The notes: generated from the letters alone by a model not told the origin. A DNA stretch of 8,082 nt from Cytophagales bacterium (GCA_003541895.1 DPLR01000567.1:1-8082), one strand, 5' to 3'; shown: positions 1 through 6,787, numbered from the stretch's first letter. Program-made: numbers and translations.

Positions 1-354
1 CATCCCAATTTCTGCGGCCACGTCAAATTCGGTGTCCAGGTCAGCATCCGTCAACCCAAAACTGGAGTGGGCTAGATTTACACCGTGATCTCTGCGTTCG
101 CGAATAGGATTGGTGGTGGCCTTCAAATGCCCGAAAGAGCGGTAGGCAAAGATGAGGTTGCGCACCTGTGTTTCTTTGATGTTTCCTCCGGTTTCGGTGT
201 GGCCGTTTTCGCCAAATCGCTGGGTAGAAAAATCATAGCCCTCAAAGAATTTCTGCCAGGTAGGATCTACCCCGGTTGGGTCTTGTTTATAATTTTGGTA
301 AAGCTGATCGATATAACCTACGTCAGCATTGGAGATGTAGGAATATTTGTCCAT
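1..354 (-). CDS. sucA: 2-oxoglutarate dehydrogenase E1 component, N-terminal part (cut by window edge)
   Basis: This is the first 118 codons of the thiamine-diphosphate-dependent E1 subunit of the 2-oxoglutarate dehydrogenase complex, which decarboxylates 2-oxoglutarate in the TCA cycle and passes the succinyl group to the lipoyl E2 subunit in the cytoplasm. The translated start is MDKYSYISNADVGYIDQLYQ, followed by a stretch with DPTGVDPTWQKFFEGYDF. This is the typical small N-terminal E1 domain (Tyr-Ile-Asp-x-Leu-Tyr, then W-x-x-F-F-x-G). Residues VRNLIFAYRSFGHLKATTNP match the next conserved block (xxLIxAYRxxGHxxAxxDP). The catalytic and cofactor-binding parts lie outside the window. ATG at 354 is the only ATG in frame before an upstream stop. 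A TAGCTTTG at 380-373 resembles a -7 element but has no -33 partner, so the promoter is unsettled. The gene is divergent from rpsP. Confidence 0.93.
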   Translation of the reverse strand, partial: MDKYSYISNADVGYIDQLYQNYKQDPTGVDPTWQKFFEGYDFSTQRFGENGHTETGGNIKETQVRNLIFAYRSFGHLKATTNPIRERRDHGVNLAHSSFGLTDADLDTEFDVAAEIGM

Positions 355-510
355 AAGGTTATTGATAGAAACCAAAGCTAATGAACATACTGAAAATATT
401 AAAACTTAATAATCGTGTAAACAAATATTTAATCTTTACTGTCGCCTTTGGTATAAAAGTGCAAATACGCGCCTTTTCCGTGGTGTATTTCTTTTAGGAC
501 GTAGCATCTG

Positions 511-540
511 TTGTTGGATTTAAAAAAAATCTTACTTTTG
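511..540 (+). promoter_or_regulatory. rpsP promoter, Bacteroidota type (TTG-N19-TACTTTTG)
   Basis: TTG at 511-513 and TACTTTTG at 533-540 fit the Bacteroidota primary sigma consensus (-33 TTTG or TTG, -7 TAnnTTTG) with a 19-bp spacer. Transcription should start around 545-548, leaving an A-rich leader of about 35 nt before the rpsP ATG at 581, with no Shine-Dalgarno sequence. The block 532-546 recurs exactly at the tRNA-Ser promoter. Confidence 0.75.
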
Positions 541-580
541 CAGTCCTTTTAAAACGGACGAGATCCAAAATTAAAACACA

Positions 581-1090
581 ATGGTAAAAATCAGATTGGC
601 CCGTAGAGGCCGCAAGAAGCTGGCAATTTTTGATGTAGTGGTTGCAGATGCCAGATCGCCACGCGATGGCAAGTTTATTGAGAAAATCGGAACTTATAAT
701 CCGCTTACAGTTCCGGCAGCAATCGAGTTGAAAGACGATAGAGCTTTTCATTGGTTGATGAATGGTGCACAGCCATCAGATACAATCCGTGCCGTACTTT
801 CTTACCGCGGCATTTTGTATAAGAGACATTTGCAGATTGGCGTGAACAAAGGGGCTCTTACGCAAGAGCAAGCTGATGTTAAGCTAGCCGATTGGATGAA
901 GGCCAAGCAGGCAAAAATTCAATCCAAGATTGACAGTGTTGTCAAGAGCAAAGAAGAAAATGCTAGAGCACGCAAGGAAGCTGAGAGCAAAGTGCGTGAA
1001 GCCCGTGCCGAAGCAATCCGCAAAAAAGCCGAAGCAGCTGCCGCAGCCCCCGCTGTTGAAGAAGCTCCTGCTGCCGAGCCTCAGGCATAA
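581..1090 (+). CDS. rpsP: 30S ribosomal protein S16 with long charged C-terminal tail
   Basis: This is S16, an early-assembling protein of the small ribosomal subunit that binds 16S rRNA. The start [13 protein letters not shown] is the family signature, followed by [19 protein letters not shown] (about residues 23-41) and a region with W58 and D67-T68-I69 corresponding to the conserved W-x-x-x-G-A-x-P-[ST]-D-T-V block. The product is 169 residues, against about 80-90 in Escherichia coli. The S16 core ends near residue 85. The rest is a K/E/A/R-rich predicted helix (about 95-150) ending in an Ala/Pro/Glu-rich tail. Extended S16 tails are usual in Bacteroidota, so this is lineage character rather than a fusion. 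The start is fixed by the conserved N-terminus. The gene has its own promoter and a terminator hairpin downstream, and precedes rimM. Confidence 0.97.
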   Translation: MVKIRLARRGRKKLAIFDVVVADARSPRDGKFIEKIGTYNPLTVPAAIELKDDRAFHWLMNGAQPSDTIRAVLSYRGILYKRHLQIGVNKGALTQEQADVKLADWMKAKQAKIQSKIDSVVKSKEENARARKEAESKVREARAEAIRKKAEAAAAAPAVEEAPAAEPQA

Positions 1091-1112
1091 TTTTTGAAAA
1101 TTAAGAATTGAC

Positions 1113-1142
1113 AATGCCAGTACTTTGTGCTGGCATTTTTTA
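1113..1142 (+). terminator. Intrinsic terminator or attenuator between rpsP and rimM
   Basis: An inverted repeat AATGCCAG (1113-1120) / CTGGCATT (1130-1137) extends inward with T-G, A-T and C-G pairs to an 11-bp stem with a TTT loop (1124-1126). It runs into TTTTTT (1136-1141). This is a textbook Rho-independent terminator. It lies 22 nt after the rpsP stop and just before the rimM ATG at 1153, leaving no room for a separate rimM promoter downstream of it. Confidence 0.85.
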
Positions 1143-1152
1143 TTGAAAAGAA

Positions 1153-1659
1153 ATGAGCATCGAAGAATGTTTTAAGATAGGTTACGTTGCAAAAACGCAT
1201 GGGCTTAAGGGAGAAGTAACGGTGGTTTTTGAAAATGATTTTGAAATAGACGAACTCACCTCGCTGTTTGCCGAAATGAACGGAAGCCTGGTCCCTTATT
1301 TCATAGAAACCTTGTCTGATCGGGGAGACAAATCTTTTATCAAATTTGAAAGTATCGATTCGCTCACAGCCGCTGAAAATATCAAGGGCAAGAGTCTTTA
1401 TCTTCCTAAATCATCAAGGGCAAAATTGAAGCGAGGTGAATTTTATGATGACGAAGTGGTGGGCTTTTCGGTTGAAGATGAGAGCCTCGGCTATCTAGGT
1501 CTCGTCAAAGAAATCCAGTCGCAGGGTTTGAATAGAATTTTAATAATTCAAGGAAATAAAGAAATTCTGGCGCCCATCAACTCGCCTTTTGTTGTTAGCG
1601 TAAACAAAACAAAACGCTTGATAAAACTCCGCTTGCCCGAAGGCTACCTTGATATTTAA
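1153..1659 (+). CDS. rimM: Ribosome maturation factor RimM (16S rRNA processing)
   Basis: RimM binds ribosomal protein S19 and helps mature the 30S head and process 16S rRNA in the cytoplasm. The 168-residue product matches the family length. The N-terminal beta-barrel domain (about 7-85) opens with KIGYVAKTHGLKGEV, the diagnostic block. The C-terminal PRC-barrel begins at EFYDDEVVG (about 96-104, family form E-F-Y-x-x-D-L-x-G) and ends with LPEGYLDI, like the usual LPEGLLDL. AAAAGAA just upstream is a weak A/G-rich ribosome-binding region. The gene follows rpsP, a widely conserved pairing, but trmD does not follow: the next gene is a convergent permease whose stop codon overlaps the rimM stop. 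Expression probably depends on read-through of the hairpin at 1113-1142. Confidence 0.95.
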   Translation: MSIEECFKIGYVAKTHGLKGEVTVVFENDFEIDELTSLFAEMNGSLVPYFIETLSDRGDKSFIKFESIDSLTAAENIKGKSLYLPKSSRAKLKRGEFYDDEVVGFSVEDESLGYLGLVKEIQSQGLNRILIIQGNKEILAPINSPFVVSVNKTKRLIKLRLPEGYLDI

Positions 1660-3110
1660 TCACTATCTGGGGCTACCTGATTTCTAATCTTACTGTTCTT
1701 CTTTCCATAAAAGAAATACACAGCAAGACCAATCAGCAACCAAACGATTAAGCGGATCCATGTTCCCAGCGGAAGTGAAAACATCATCAGCAAACAGGTA
1801 ACGATCCCTAAAATTGGAACTACAGGAACCCACGGTGTTTTAAATGCACGCGGCAGATTGGGCTCACGCTTTCTCAAAACAATCACGCCAATACAAACCA
1901 AAACAAAAGCGAGCAACGTGCCAATGCTCGTCATCTCGCCAACCACATTGATAGGCACAAGGCCAGAAAACAAACTGATAAAGACGCACAGCAGCATATT
2001 TCCTTTGTAAGGAGTTTTGAATTTGGGATGTACTTGCGAAAATAATTTTGGCAACAAACCATCGCGGCTCATCGAGAAAAATACCCGCGACTGACCAAGA
2101 AGGTCAACTAAAATAACAGATGTGTAGCCAATGATGATAGCCAAAATAATTACCTGGCTCATCCAATAATAAGGGGTTTTCTCGATCGCGATAGCAACAG
2201 GCGCAGCACTGTTTTTGAATTCAGTGTAATGCGCCAAGCCTGTCATCACAAAACTGAAAAGACCAAAAAGTAAAGTGCAAATGATTAGTGAACCAATAAT
2301 ACCAATCGGCATTGTTCGCTGCGGGTTCTTGGCTTCTTGAGCCATTGTTGCAATAATGTCAAACCCAATAAAGACAAAGAACACAACTCCGGCTCCACGA
2401 AATATTCCACTCACACCAAATTCACCAAAAACGCCTGTGTTGGCGGGCACGTATGGCACATAATTATCTCCGTTAATGTAATTCCAGCCTAGCGCAATAA
2501 ATACCAGCACCACGCCAATTTTTAAAGCAACTACAATGGTTGTATAAATTGCAGAGCCTTTTGTGCCACGGATAATAATTGACGTAATAAAAATGATAAT
2601 GAGAATTGCGGGAAGGTTAATCCATCCATTTGTAATGGAGCCATCGGCAAGAGTAATTTTTTCGAAAGGAGAAGCCACGAGTTGTGTGGGCAGATGAATA
2701 TTGTATTTGCTTAAAAACCTTACCAAATATTGCGACCAACTGATCGAAACCGTTGCCGCGCCAACGGAATATTCAAGAACTAAGTCCCACCCAATGATCC
2801 ATGCAAAAAATTCTCCTACGGTTGCGTAAGCGTAGGTGTAGGCACTTCCGGCTACCGGAACCATGGAAGAGAACTCCGCATAACATAAAGCACTAAAAGC
2901 GCAACCAACGGCTGCAATGATAAACGACAATGTCACCGCAGGACCAGCATTGTTTGCTGCAGCAATTCCTGTCAAAGAAAATAACCCGGCACCGATAATC
3001 ACCCCAATGCCCAGTGCTGTCATTTCAAGCGGACCGAGACTTCGTTTGAGAGATGAACCTCCTGTTTCAGAAGCTTCACTTTGTAAAGACGCAATGGATT
3101 TTCTAATCAT
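1656..3110 (-). CDS. APC-family amino acid permease
   Basis: This is an inner-membrane amino acid transporter of the amino acid-polyamine-organocation superfamily, closest in character to the cationic amino acid transporter/YhdG-like group; the substrate cannot be read from sequence. It has 484 residues from the chosen start and about 12 hydrophobic helices. TM1 carries GIGVIIGAGLF (about 34-44), the unwound substrate-binding segment. Near residues 250-266, FIGFDIIATMAQEAKNPQR matches the conserved G-F-(D/E)...E-x-x-N-P-x-R block. FAWIIGWDLVLEYSVGAAT is typical of TM4 in this group. An upstream ATG at 3197 would add 29 residues of non-family sequence. I prefer ATG at 3110 because homologues begin with a short positively charged tail, and a TATATTTG -7-like element lies inside that extension. 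The stop shares bases with the rimM stop. Confidence 0.93.
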   Translation of the reverse strand: MIRKSIASLQSEASETGGSSLKRSLGPLEMTALGIGVIIGAGLFSLTGIAAANNAGPAVTLSFIIAAVGCAFSALCYAEFSSMVPVAGSAYTYAYATVGEFFAWIIGWDLVLEYSVGAATVSISWSQYLVRFLSKYNIHLPTQLVASPFEKITLADGSITNGWINLPAILIIIFITSIIIRGTKGSAIYTTIVVALKIGVVLVFIALGWNYINGDNYVPYVPANTGVFGEFGVSGIFRGAGVVFFVFIGFDIIATMAQEAKNPQRTMPIGIIGSLIICTLLFGLFSFVMTGLAHYTEFKNSAAPVAIAIEKTPYYWMSQVIILAIIIGYTSVILVDLLGQSRVFFSMSRDGLLPKLFSQVHPKFKTPYKGNMLLCVFISLFSGLVPINVVGEMTSIGTLLAFVLVCIGVIVLRKREPNLPRAFKTPWVPVVPILGIVTCLLMMFSLPLGTWIRLIVWLLIGLAVYFFYGKKNSKIRNQVAPDSD

Positions 3111-3128
3111 GATTCGATTTAAGGCTGG

Positions 3129-3136
3129 CAAATATA
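3129..3136 (-). promoter_or_regulatory. Possible -7 element for the permease (TATATTTG)
   Basis: Read leftward, TATATTTG fits TAnnTTTG and is followed by CCAGCC, similar to the GCAGTCC following the rpsP and tRNA-Ser -7 elements. It would give a leader of roughly 10-15 nt before ATG 3110. No TTG is found at the expected -33 distance, so the call is tentative. Confidence 0.35.
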
Positions 3137-3362
3137 GTCTATTGAATTTATGGGGCTTAGATCGAGTTTCAAGTAGGTTAGGCTTCGCCAACACCACTCG
3201 AATGAACCATCGTAAAAAATTTCAACCAGATCGCACTAAAGATTAGTTGGAAAATCCAAACACTACCACCAAAATTTCTCCCGCTATGCCTCGGTCATTT
3301 TTTACCAATGGATTTTAAGTTTTTGAAATTCGACCAATCAAATCACCTGAATACCACTGGCA

Positions 3363-3393
3363 CAAACGTATGATCTCTCCATAGGACATTCAA
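3363..3393 (-). promoter_or_regulatory. Possible distal leftward promoter (TTG-N20-TACGTTTG)
   Basis: Read leftward, TTG at 3393-3391 and TACGTTTG at 3370-3363 are separated by 20 bp, within the range for Bacteroidota promoters. If used, it would give the permease transcript an untranslated leader of about 245 nt. Elements this short arise by chance in A/T-rich spacers. Confidence 0.35.
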
Positions 3394-3455
3394 CTTGAAT
3401 TTTGTTATTTGCTTGGATCAAAAACTTTCCGTCATTTTTATAAACCCAAAACTTC

Positions 3456-6005
3456 ATGAAACGCAATTTTATTTTATTTGTGATTCTCTCTTGTTTCTTG
3501 TGGAGTGTTAACACTCAAGCACAGAAGAAGGGAAAAAAGGATACAAAGCCTGCGCCTGTTGCTACGAAAACAGATACTGCTAAAAGCAGGCCAACTTCAG
3601 GACCGCAGCCTTATAAAAAATTCATCACCACAAAAACAAAGACACAAAAAGGATTATTCACGGTTCATAAAATAGGAAATGATTACTACTTCGAAATCCC
3701 AGACAGTTTAATTGATCGCGAGTTCATAGCCATAACTCGTATAGCAAAGGCTCCTACTGGTGCAGGCTATGGCGGTGAAGAAGAAAACCGCCAAGTGTTG
3801 CGTTGGGAGAAAGGACCGAACAATAAAATATTTTTGAGAGCAGTGCTTCATCTCAACGCAAGTTCTGACCCAGAGAAGCCCATTACACTCGCTGTAAAAA
3901 ATTCTAATCTTGATCCCATTGCAGCAGTTTTTGAAATCAAATCCATTCGCAAAGACACCTCAGTGGTGATTAACGTAACCGATTTTTTCAAAGGTGACAA
4001 TCAAATTATTGCGTTGGATCCCTCAACGAAGCGTGTTTATAATCTAACCAATCTTCAAAGTGATCGATCGTACATTCAAAACATGAAGTCTTTTCCAATC
4101 AATACCGAAGTGCGAATGGTAAAGACATACACGTCAGTGTTGCCACCACCTTCAATGATGCCAAGTCCTTTTCCTAACATAGTGCTGCCGGCTGGTGCGA
4201 GCGCTGGTGTGGTTACTTTGGAAATAAATTCATCGATGATTATTCTCCCAAAAACTCCAGCCCGGAAAAGATTATTTGATAATCGCGTTGGTTTTTTTGC
4301 AACCGGCTATACCGTTTTTGGCGAAGAGTCGCAGCGATCAGAAACTGAAGTTTTTGCCGTGCGTTGGAAACTCGAACCAAAGTCAGCAGAAGACATTGAA
4401 AGAATGAAAAAGGGTGAGTTGATCGAACCCAAGAAACCAATTGTGTATTATATCGATCCGGCAACGCCAGTGAAATGGAGAAGCTATTTGAAGCAAGGAA
4501 TTGAAGATTGGCAAAAAGCATTTGAGCAAGCGGGATGGAAAAATGCGATCCTTGCCAAAGAAGTTGATCCAAAAGATTCTATCAGCACAGAAGATGCGCG
4601 CTATTCATTCATTCGTTATTTCGCATCGAATGTTCAGAATGCTTACGGACCAAACGTAAACGATCCACGCTCAGGCGAAATTCTAGAGAGTCATATTGGG
4701 TGGTATCATAACGTAATGAATTTACTCAACGATTGGTACACTATCCAAACTGGAGCTGTTGATCCTCGGGCGCGCAAGAAAAAATTTGATGATGAACTGA
4801 TGGGGCAGTTAATCCGGTTCGTAGCAGCACACGAGGTTGGTCATACACTTGGACTTCGTCACAACTTTGGATCAAGTCATTCTACGCCTGTAGAAAAACT
4901 GCGCGACAAAGCTTATATTGAAAAATATGGACACACACCTTCCATCATGGATTACGCCCGATTCAATTATGTTGCACAACCTAAAGATGGCGTGACCACG
5001 CTATTCCCCAACATTGGTATTTATGATAAGTGGGCCATTGAATGGGGCTACAAACCCATCTTCAACACTAAGAGCTCAGAAGATGACAAAAAGATTTTGA
5101 ACAAGTGGGTACTATCGCACGCAGATGATCCTAAGTATTGGTTTGGTTCAGAAATTAATCCTTACGACCCACGCTCACAAAGCGAAGACCTAGGAGATAA
5201 TGCAATGATAGCCAGCGAATATGGAATCAAAAACCTAAAGCGCATTTTGCCGAATTTGAACGGATGGTATAGTGAAGAGGCTGAGAAGTACAACACCCTT
5301 GATGAAATGTACAATCAGTTGGTGATTCAATACCGCAGGTACATGGGGCACGTTACAAAATATGTTGGTGGAATTTACGAGACCCCGAAAACAACTGAAC
5401 AACCCGGAGTAGTGTTTGAACCGACTCCAAAAAATTTACAAAAAGATGCAGTTGCCTTTTTGAATAAACAATTGTTTGAAACACCGACCTGGATGTTCGA
5501 TCAAAATGTACTTAGCCGCATTCGCCCGGGCTCTGGAGTAGAGACTGTACGTAGTATGCAAGAAGCTACGCTGAATAGCATTTTCGATTATGGAAGAATG
5601 CAGCGCCTAATTGAATCGAGTGCAATCAATTCAAATGCATACTCATTGGATGATATGTTTACTGATTTGCGCAAAGGAATTTGGGGCGAGCTTGCTTCGA
5701 AAAAAACAATCGATAATTTCAGGAGGAACTTGCAAAAAGTGCATGTTGAAAAATTGATTTCACTTTTGAATCCTCAGTCAGATAACCGCCCAAGTTTTAA
5801 TTTCAACAGCCCGTTCTTTCCGGCATCACCGCCATCGCCAGTGGCTGATCCAAAGAAGAGCGATGTAATTTCATTGGTGCGTGCTCAGCTCGTGCAACTG
5901 CAAGGAGAGATCAATGCATCGATTCCTGCATTCACAGATAAAATGAGTCGTTATCATTTACAAGATGTAAACGCAAGGATTAAACAGGCGCTTGAGCCGA
6001 AGTAG
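3456..6005 (+). CDS. Secreted zinc-dependent metalloprotease (DUF5118-DUF5117-DUF4953, metzincin type)
   Basis: This is an exported zinc peptidase of a family common in Bacteroidota; natural substrates are unknown. Residues 1-22 form a signal peptide ending NTQA before Gln23. A low-complexity K/T/P linker follows. A segment from about 52 (PYKKFITTKTKTQKGLFTVH) matches DUF5118, about 100-300 matches DUF5117, and the catalytic part starts near 331 (YYIDPATPVKWRSYLKQGIE). The active site is HEVGHTLGLRH, with zinc ligands His459, His463 and His469 and catalytic Glu460 (HExxHxxGxxH). A Met-turn-like SIMDY follows with Met498. All catalytic residues are present. The 849-residue length is normal for the family. 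Near the C-terminus (about 775-800) is a Pro/Ser/Phe-rich segment (SPFFPASPPSPVADP). Cys13 sits in a weak lipobox-like ILSC, but the hydrophobic run before it is short, so ordinary signal peptidase I cleavage is likelier. A DinB-like gene follows 43 nt downstream. Confidence 0.93.
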   Translation: MKRNFILFVILSCFLWSVNTQAQKKGKKDTKPAPVATKTDTAKSRPTSGPQPYKKFITTKTKTQKGLFTVHKIGNDYYFEIPDSLIDREFIAITRIAKAPTGAGYGGEEENRQVLRWEKGPNNKIFLRAVLHLNASSDPEKPITLAVKNSNLDPIAAVFEIKSIRKDTSVVINVTDFFKGDNQIIALDPSTKRVYNLTNLQSDRSYIQNMKSFPINTEVRMVKTYTSVLPPPSMMPSPFPNIVLPAGASAGVVTLEINSSMIILPKTPARKRLFDNRVGFFATGYTVFGEESQRSETEVFAVRWKLEPKSAEDIERMKKGELIEPKKPIVYYIDPATPVKWRSYLKQGIEDWQKAFEQAGWKNAILAKEVDPKDSISTEDARYSFIRYFASNVQNAYGPNVNDPRSGEILESHIGWYHNVMNLLNDWYTIQTGAVDPRARKKKFDDELMGQLIRFVAAHEVGHTLGLRHNFGSSHSTPVEKLRDKAYIEKYGHTPSIMDYARFNYVAQPKDGVTTLFPNIGIYDKWAIEWGYKPIFNTKSSEDDKKILNKWVLSHADDPKYWFGSEINPYDPRSQSEDLGDNAMIASEYGIKNLKRILPNLNGWYSEEAEKYNTLDEMYNQLVIQYRRYMGHVTKYVGGIYETPKTTEQPGVVFEPTPKNLQKDAVAFLNKQLFETPTWMFDQNVLSRIRPGSGVETVRSMQEATLNSIFDYGRMQRLIESSAINSNAYSLDDMFTDLRKGIWGELASKKTIDNFRRNLQKVHVEKLISLLNPQSDNRPSFNFNSPFFPASPPSPVADPKKSDVISLVRAQLVQLQGEINASIPAFTDKMSRYHLQDVNARIKQALEPK

Positions 6006-6048
6006 CAGATCCGTTTTAGAAATAAAGGTGTCACGTAAAACAATTGCC

Positions 6049-6594
6049 ATGAAAAATAAACTCAAAACAACAGCGCTGATTGCCGCCATTATGTTAATAT
6101 CTTTTTCATTTCGCGAGGAGACAATGTTGGAGCGTAAAGACACGATGATCAAAGCTTGGGAGAGAGCGAAAGCTTACACCAAAGAATACCTTGATGCTGC
6201 TACGCAAGAAGTTTATGATTTTAAACCGACACCGGAGATGCGAAGTTTTGCTGAGCAGATGCAGCACCTCGCGGTTGATAATTATAAAATTGTAAAGGAG
6301 GCAACTGCTGGAGTGACAACCATTTCAAATTACAAGGACATTGAAAAAACTCCGCTAAAAGGAAAAGCAGAAATAACTGATGCCGTTATGGAGAGCTATG
6401 ATTTCGCCATCGTTACAATTAAAAATTTGGATGAAGCAAAATGGAATATTTCAGTGAAAATGTTTAACCGATGGGAAACAACGGTTGAAGATGGTTTAGC
6501 GAAAGCATTCGAGCACCAAACACACCATCGCGGTCAAACTACGGTTTATCTCAGACTGAAGGGAATTAAACCTCCTTCAGAGAAGTTGTTTTGA
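6049..6594 (+). CDS. DinB-fold protein with N-terminal export signal
   Basis: This encodes a small four-helix-bundle protein of the DinB/YfiT-like metalloprotein superfamily; its activity is unknown. From ATG 6049 it has 181 residues. The likely metal-binding histidines are His73 (in EQMQHLAVDN) and the late block EHQTHHRGQ with His156, His159 and His160. This is the standard DinB pattern of one mid-protein His and a late HxxxH pair, followed by the usual RGQ. Residues 1-21 (MKNKLKTTALIAAIMLISFS and on) look like a signal peptide or anchor, with no lipobox Cys and no clear A-x-A cleavage site. The same frame is open upstream to an ATG at 5992, inside the protease gene. I reject that start because it would bury the export signal. 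The 43-nt gap after the protease and the terminator just downstream suggest one transcript. Confidence 0.85.
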   Translation: MKNKLKTTALIAAIMLISFSFREETMLERKDTMIKAWERAKAYTKEYLDAATQEVYDFKPTPEMRSFAEQMQHLAVDNYKIVKEATAGVTTISNYKDIEKTPLKGKAEITDAVMESYDFAIVTIKNLDEAKWNISVKMFNRWETTVEDGLAKAFEHQTHHRGQTTVYLRLKGIKPPSEKLF

Positions 6595-6613
6595 AAATCA
6601 AATCGATAAAATG

Positions 6614-6646
6614 AAAAGGGAATCCATTTTGGATTCCCTTTTTTTT
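6614..6646. terminator. Bidirectional intrinsic terminator between dinB-like gene and tRNA-Ser
   Basis: An inverted repeat AAAAGGGAATCC (6614-6625) / GGATTCCCTTTT (6631-6642) forms a 12-bp stem, extendable by an A-T pair, with a small T-rich loop. Rightward it ends in a run of T to 6646. Leftward it is followed by TTTTCATTTTA. It can therefore terminate both the dinB-like transcript and the convergent tRNA-Ser transcript. Confidence 0.88.
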
Positions 6647-6648
6647 GT

Positions 6649-6738
6649 TGGCAGAGGAGGAGGGATTCGAACCCCCGGACCGCGTGAACGGTCTCCGGTT
6701 TTCAAGACCGGTGCAATAAACCACTCTACCACTCCTCT
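6649..6738 (-). tRNA. tRNA-Ser (anticodon UGA), CCA encoded
   Basis: This is a 90-nt class II tRNA. Acceptor strands AGAGGAG (6738-6732) and CTCCTCT (6659-6653) pair fully over 7 bp, with discriminator G at 6652 and genomic CCA at 6651-6649. The anticodon stem CCGGT/ACCGG encloses the loop CTTGAAA (6706-6700), giving anticodon UGA at 6704-6702 for UCA-family serine codons. The long variable arm GACCG-TTCACG-CGGTC is diagnostic of tRNA-Ser. The T arm shows GGGGG-TTCGAAT-CCCTC with one G-U pair. It has its own promoter about 50 nt upstream, and a terminator just downstream. Confidence 0.98.
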
Positions 6739-6787
6739 TTGTACCCAATTTGCTCGTCTGCTATAGACCAAGTTTAATTTGGGACTG

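Larger units (their letters stand above)
3111..3455. other. Divergent intergenic region between permease and metalloprotease
   Basis: These 345 bases separate the start of the leftward permease from the start of the rightward metalloprotease. I see no recognisable protein, RNA gene, strong inverted repeat or direct repeat. It holds two candidate leftward promoter elements (near 3129-3136 and 3363-3393). No convincing TTG/TAnnTTTG pair is visible for the metalloprotease, whose immediate upstream sequence is A/T-rich without a Shine-Dalgarno motif. Confidence 0.6.

Noticed and set aside
373..380. A TAGCTTTG -7 element for sucA
   Set aside because: There is no TTG at the expected -33 distance and the leader would be only about 13 nt. 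It is noted under sucA but not called.
85..381. A 98-codon open frame on the plus strand
   Set aside because: It lies antisense to the clear SucA N-terminus and has no family resemblance.
543..559. A GTCC...GGAC inverted repeat around TTTTAAAA before rpsP
   Set aside because: It has only 4 bp of uninterrupted stem, and its left arm overlaps the expected transcription start, so it is unlikely to form in the mRNA.
3111..3197. A 29-residue N-terminal extension of the permease from ATG 3197
   Set aside because: The extension lacks resemblance to permease N-termini, and a TATATTTG element lies inside it. ATG 3110 fits the family better.
3315..3389. A 24-codon leftward ORF (MSYGEIIRLCQWYSGDLIGR...) in the intergenic region
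   Set aside because: It is short, overlaps a possible promoter element and has no ribosome-binding signal. Chance is the simplest explanation.
5992..6048. An earlier start of the dinB-like gene overlapping the protease end
   Set aside because: It would place 19 charged/polar residues before a typical export signal; ATG 6049 begins exactly at the Lys-rich n-region.
6649..6738. Selenocysteine tRNA, given the long variable arm
   Set aside because: The anticodon is UGA (serine), not UCA, and the acceptor stem is 7 bp, not the 8 bp usual for tRNA-Sec.
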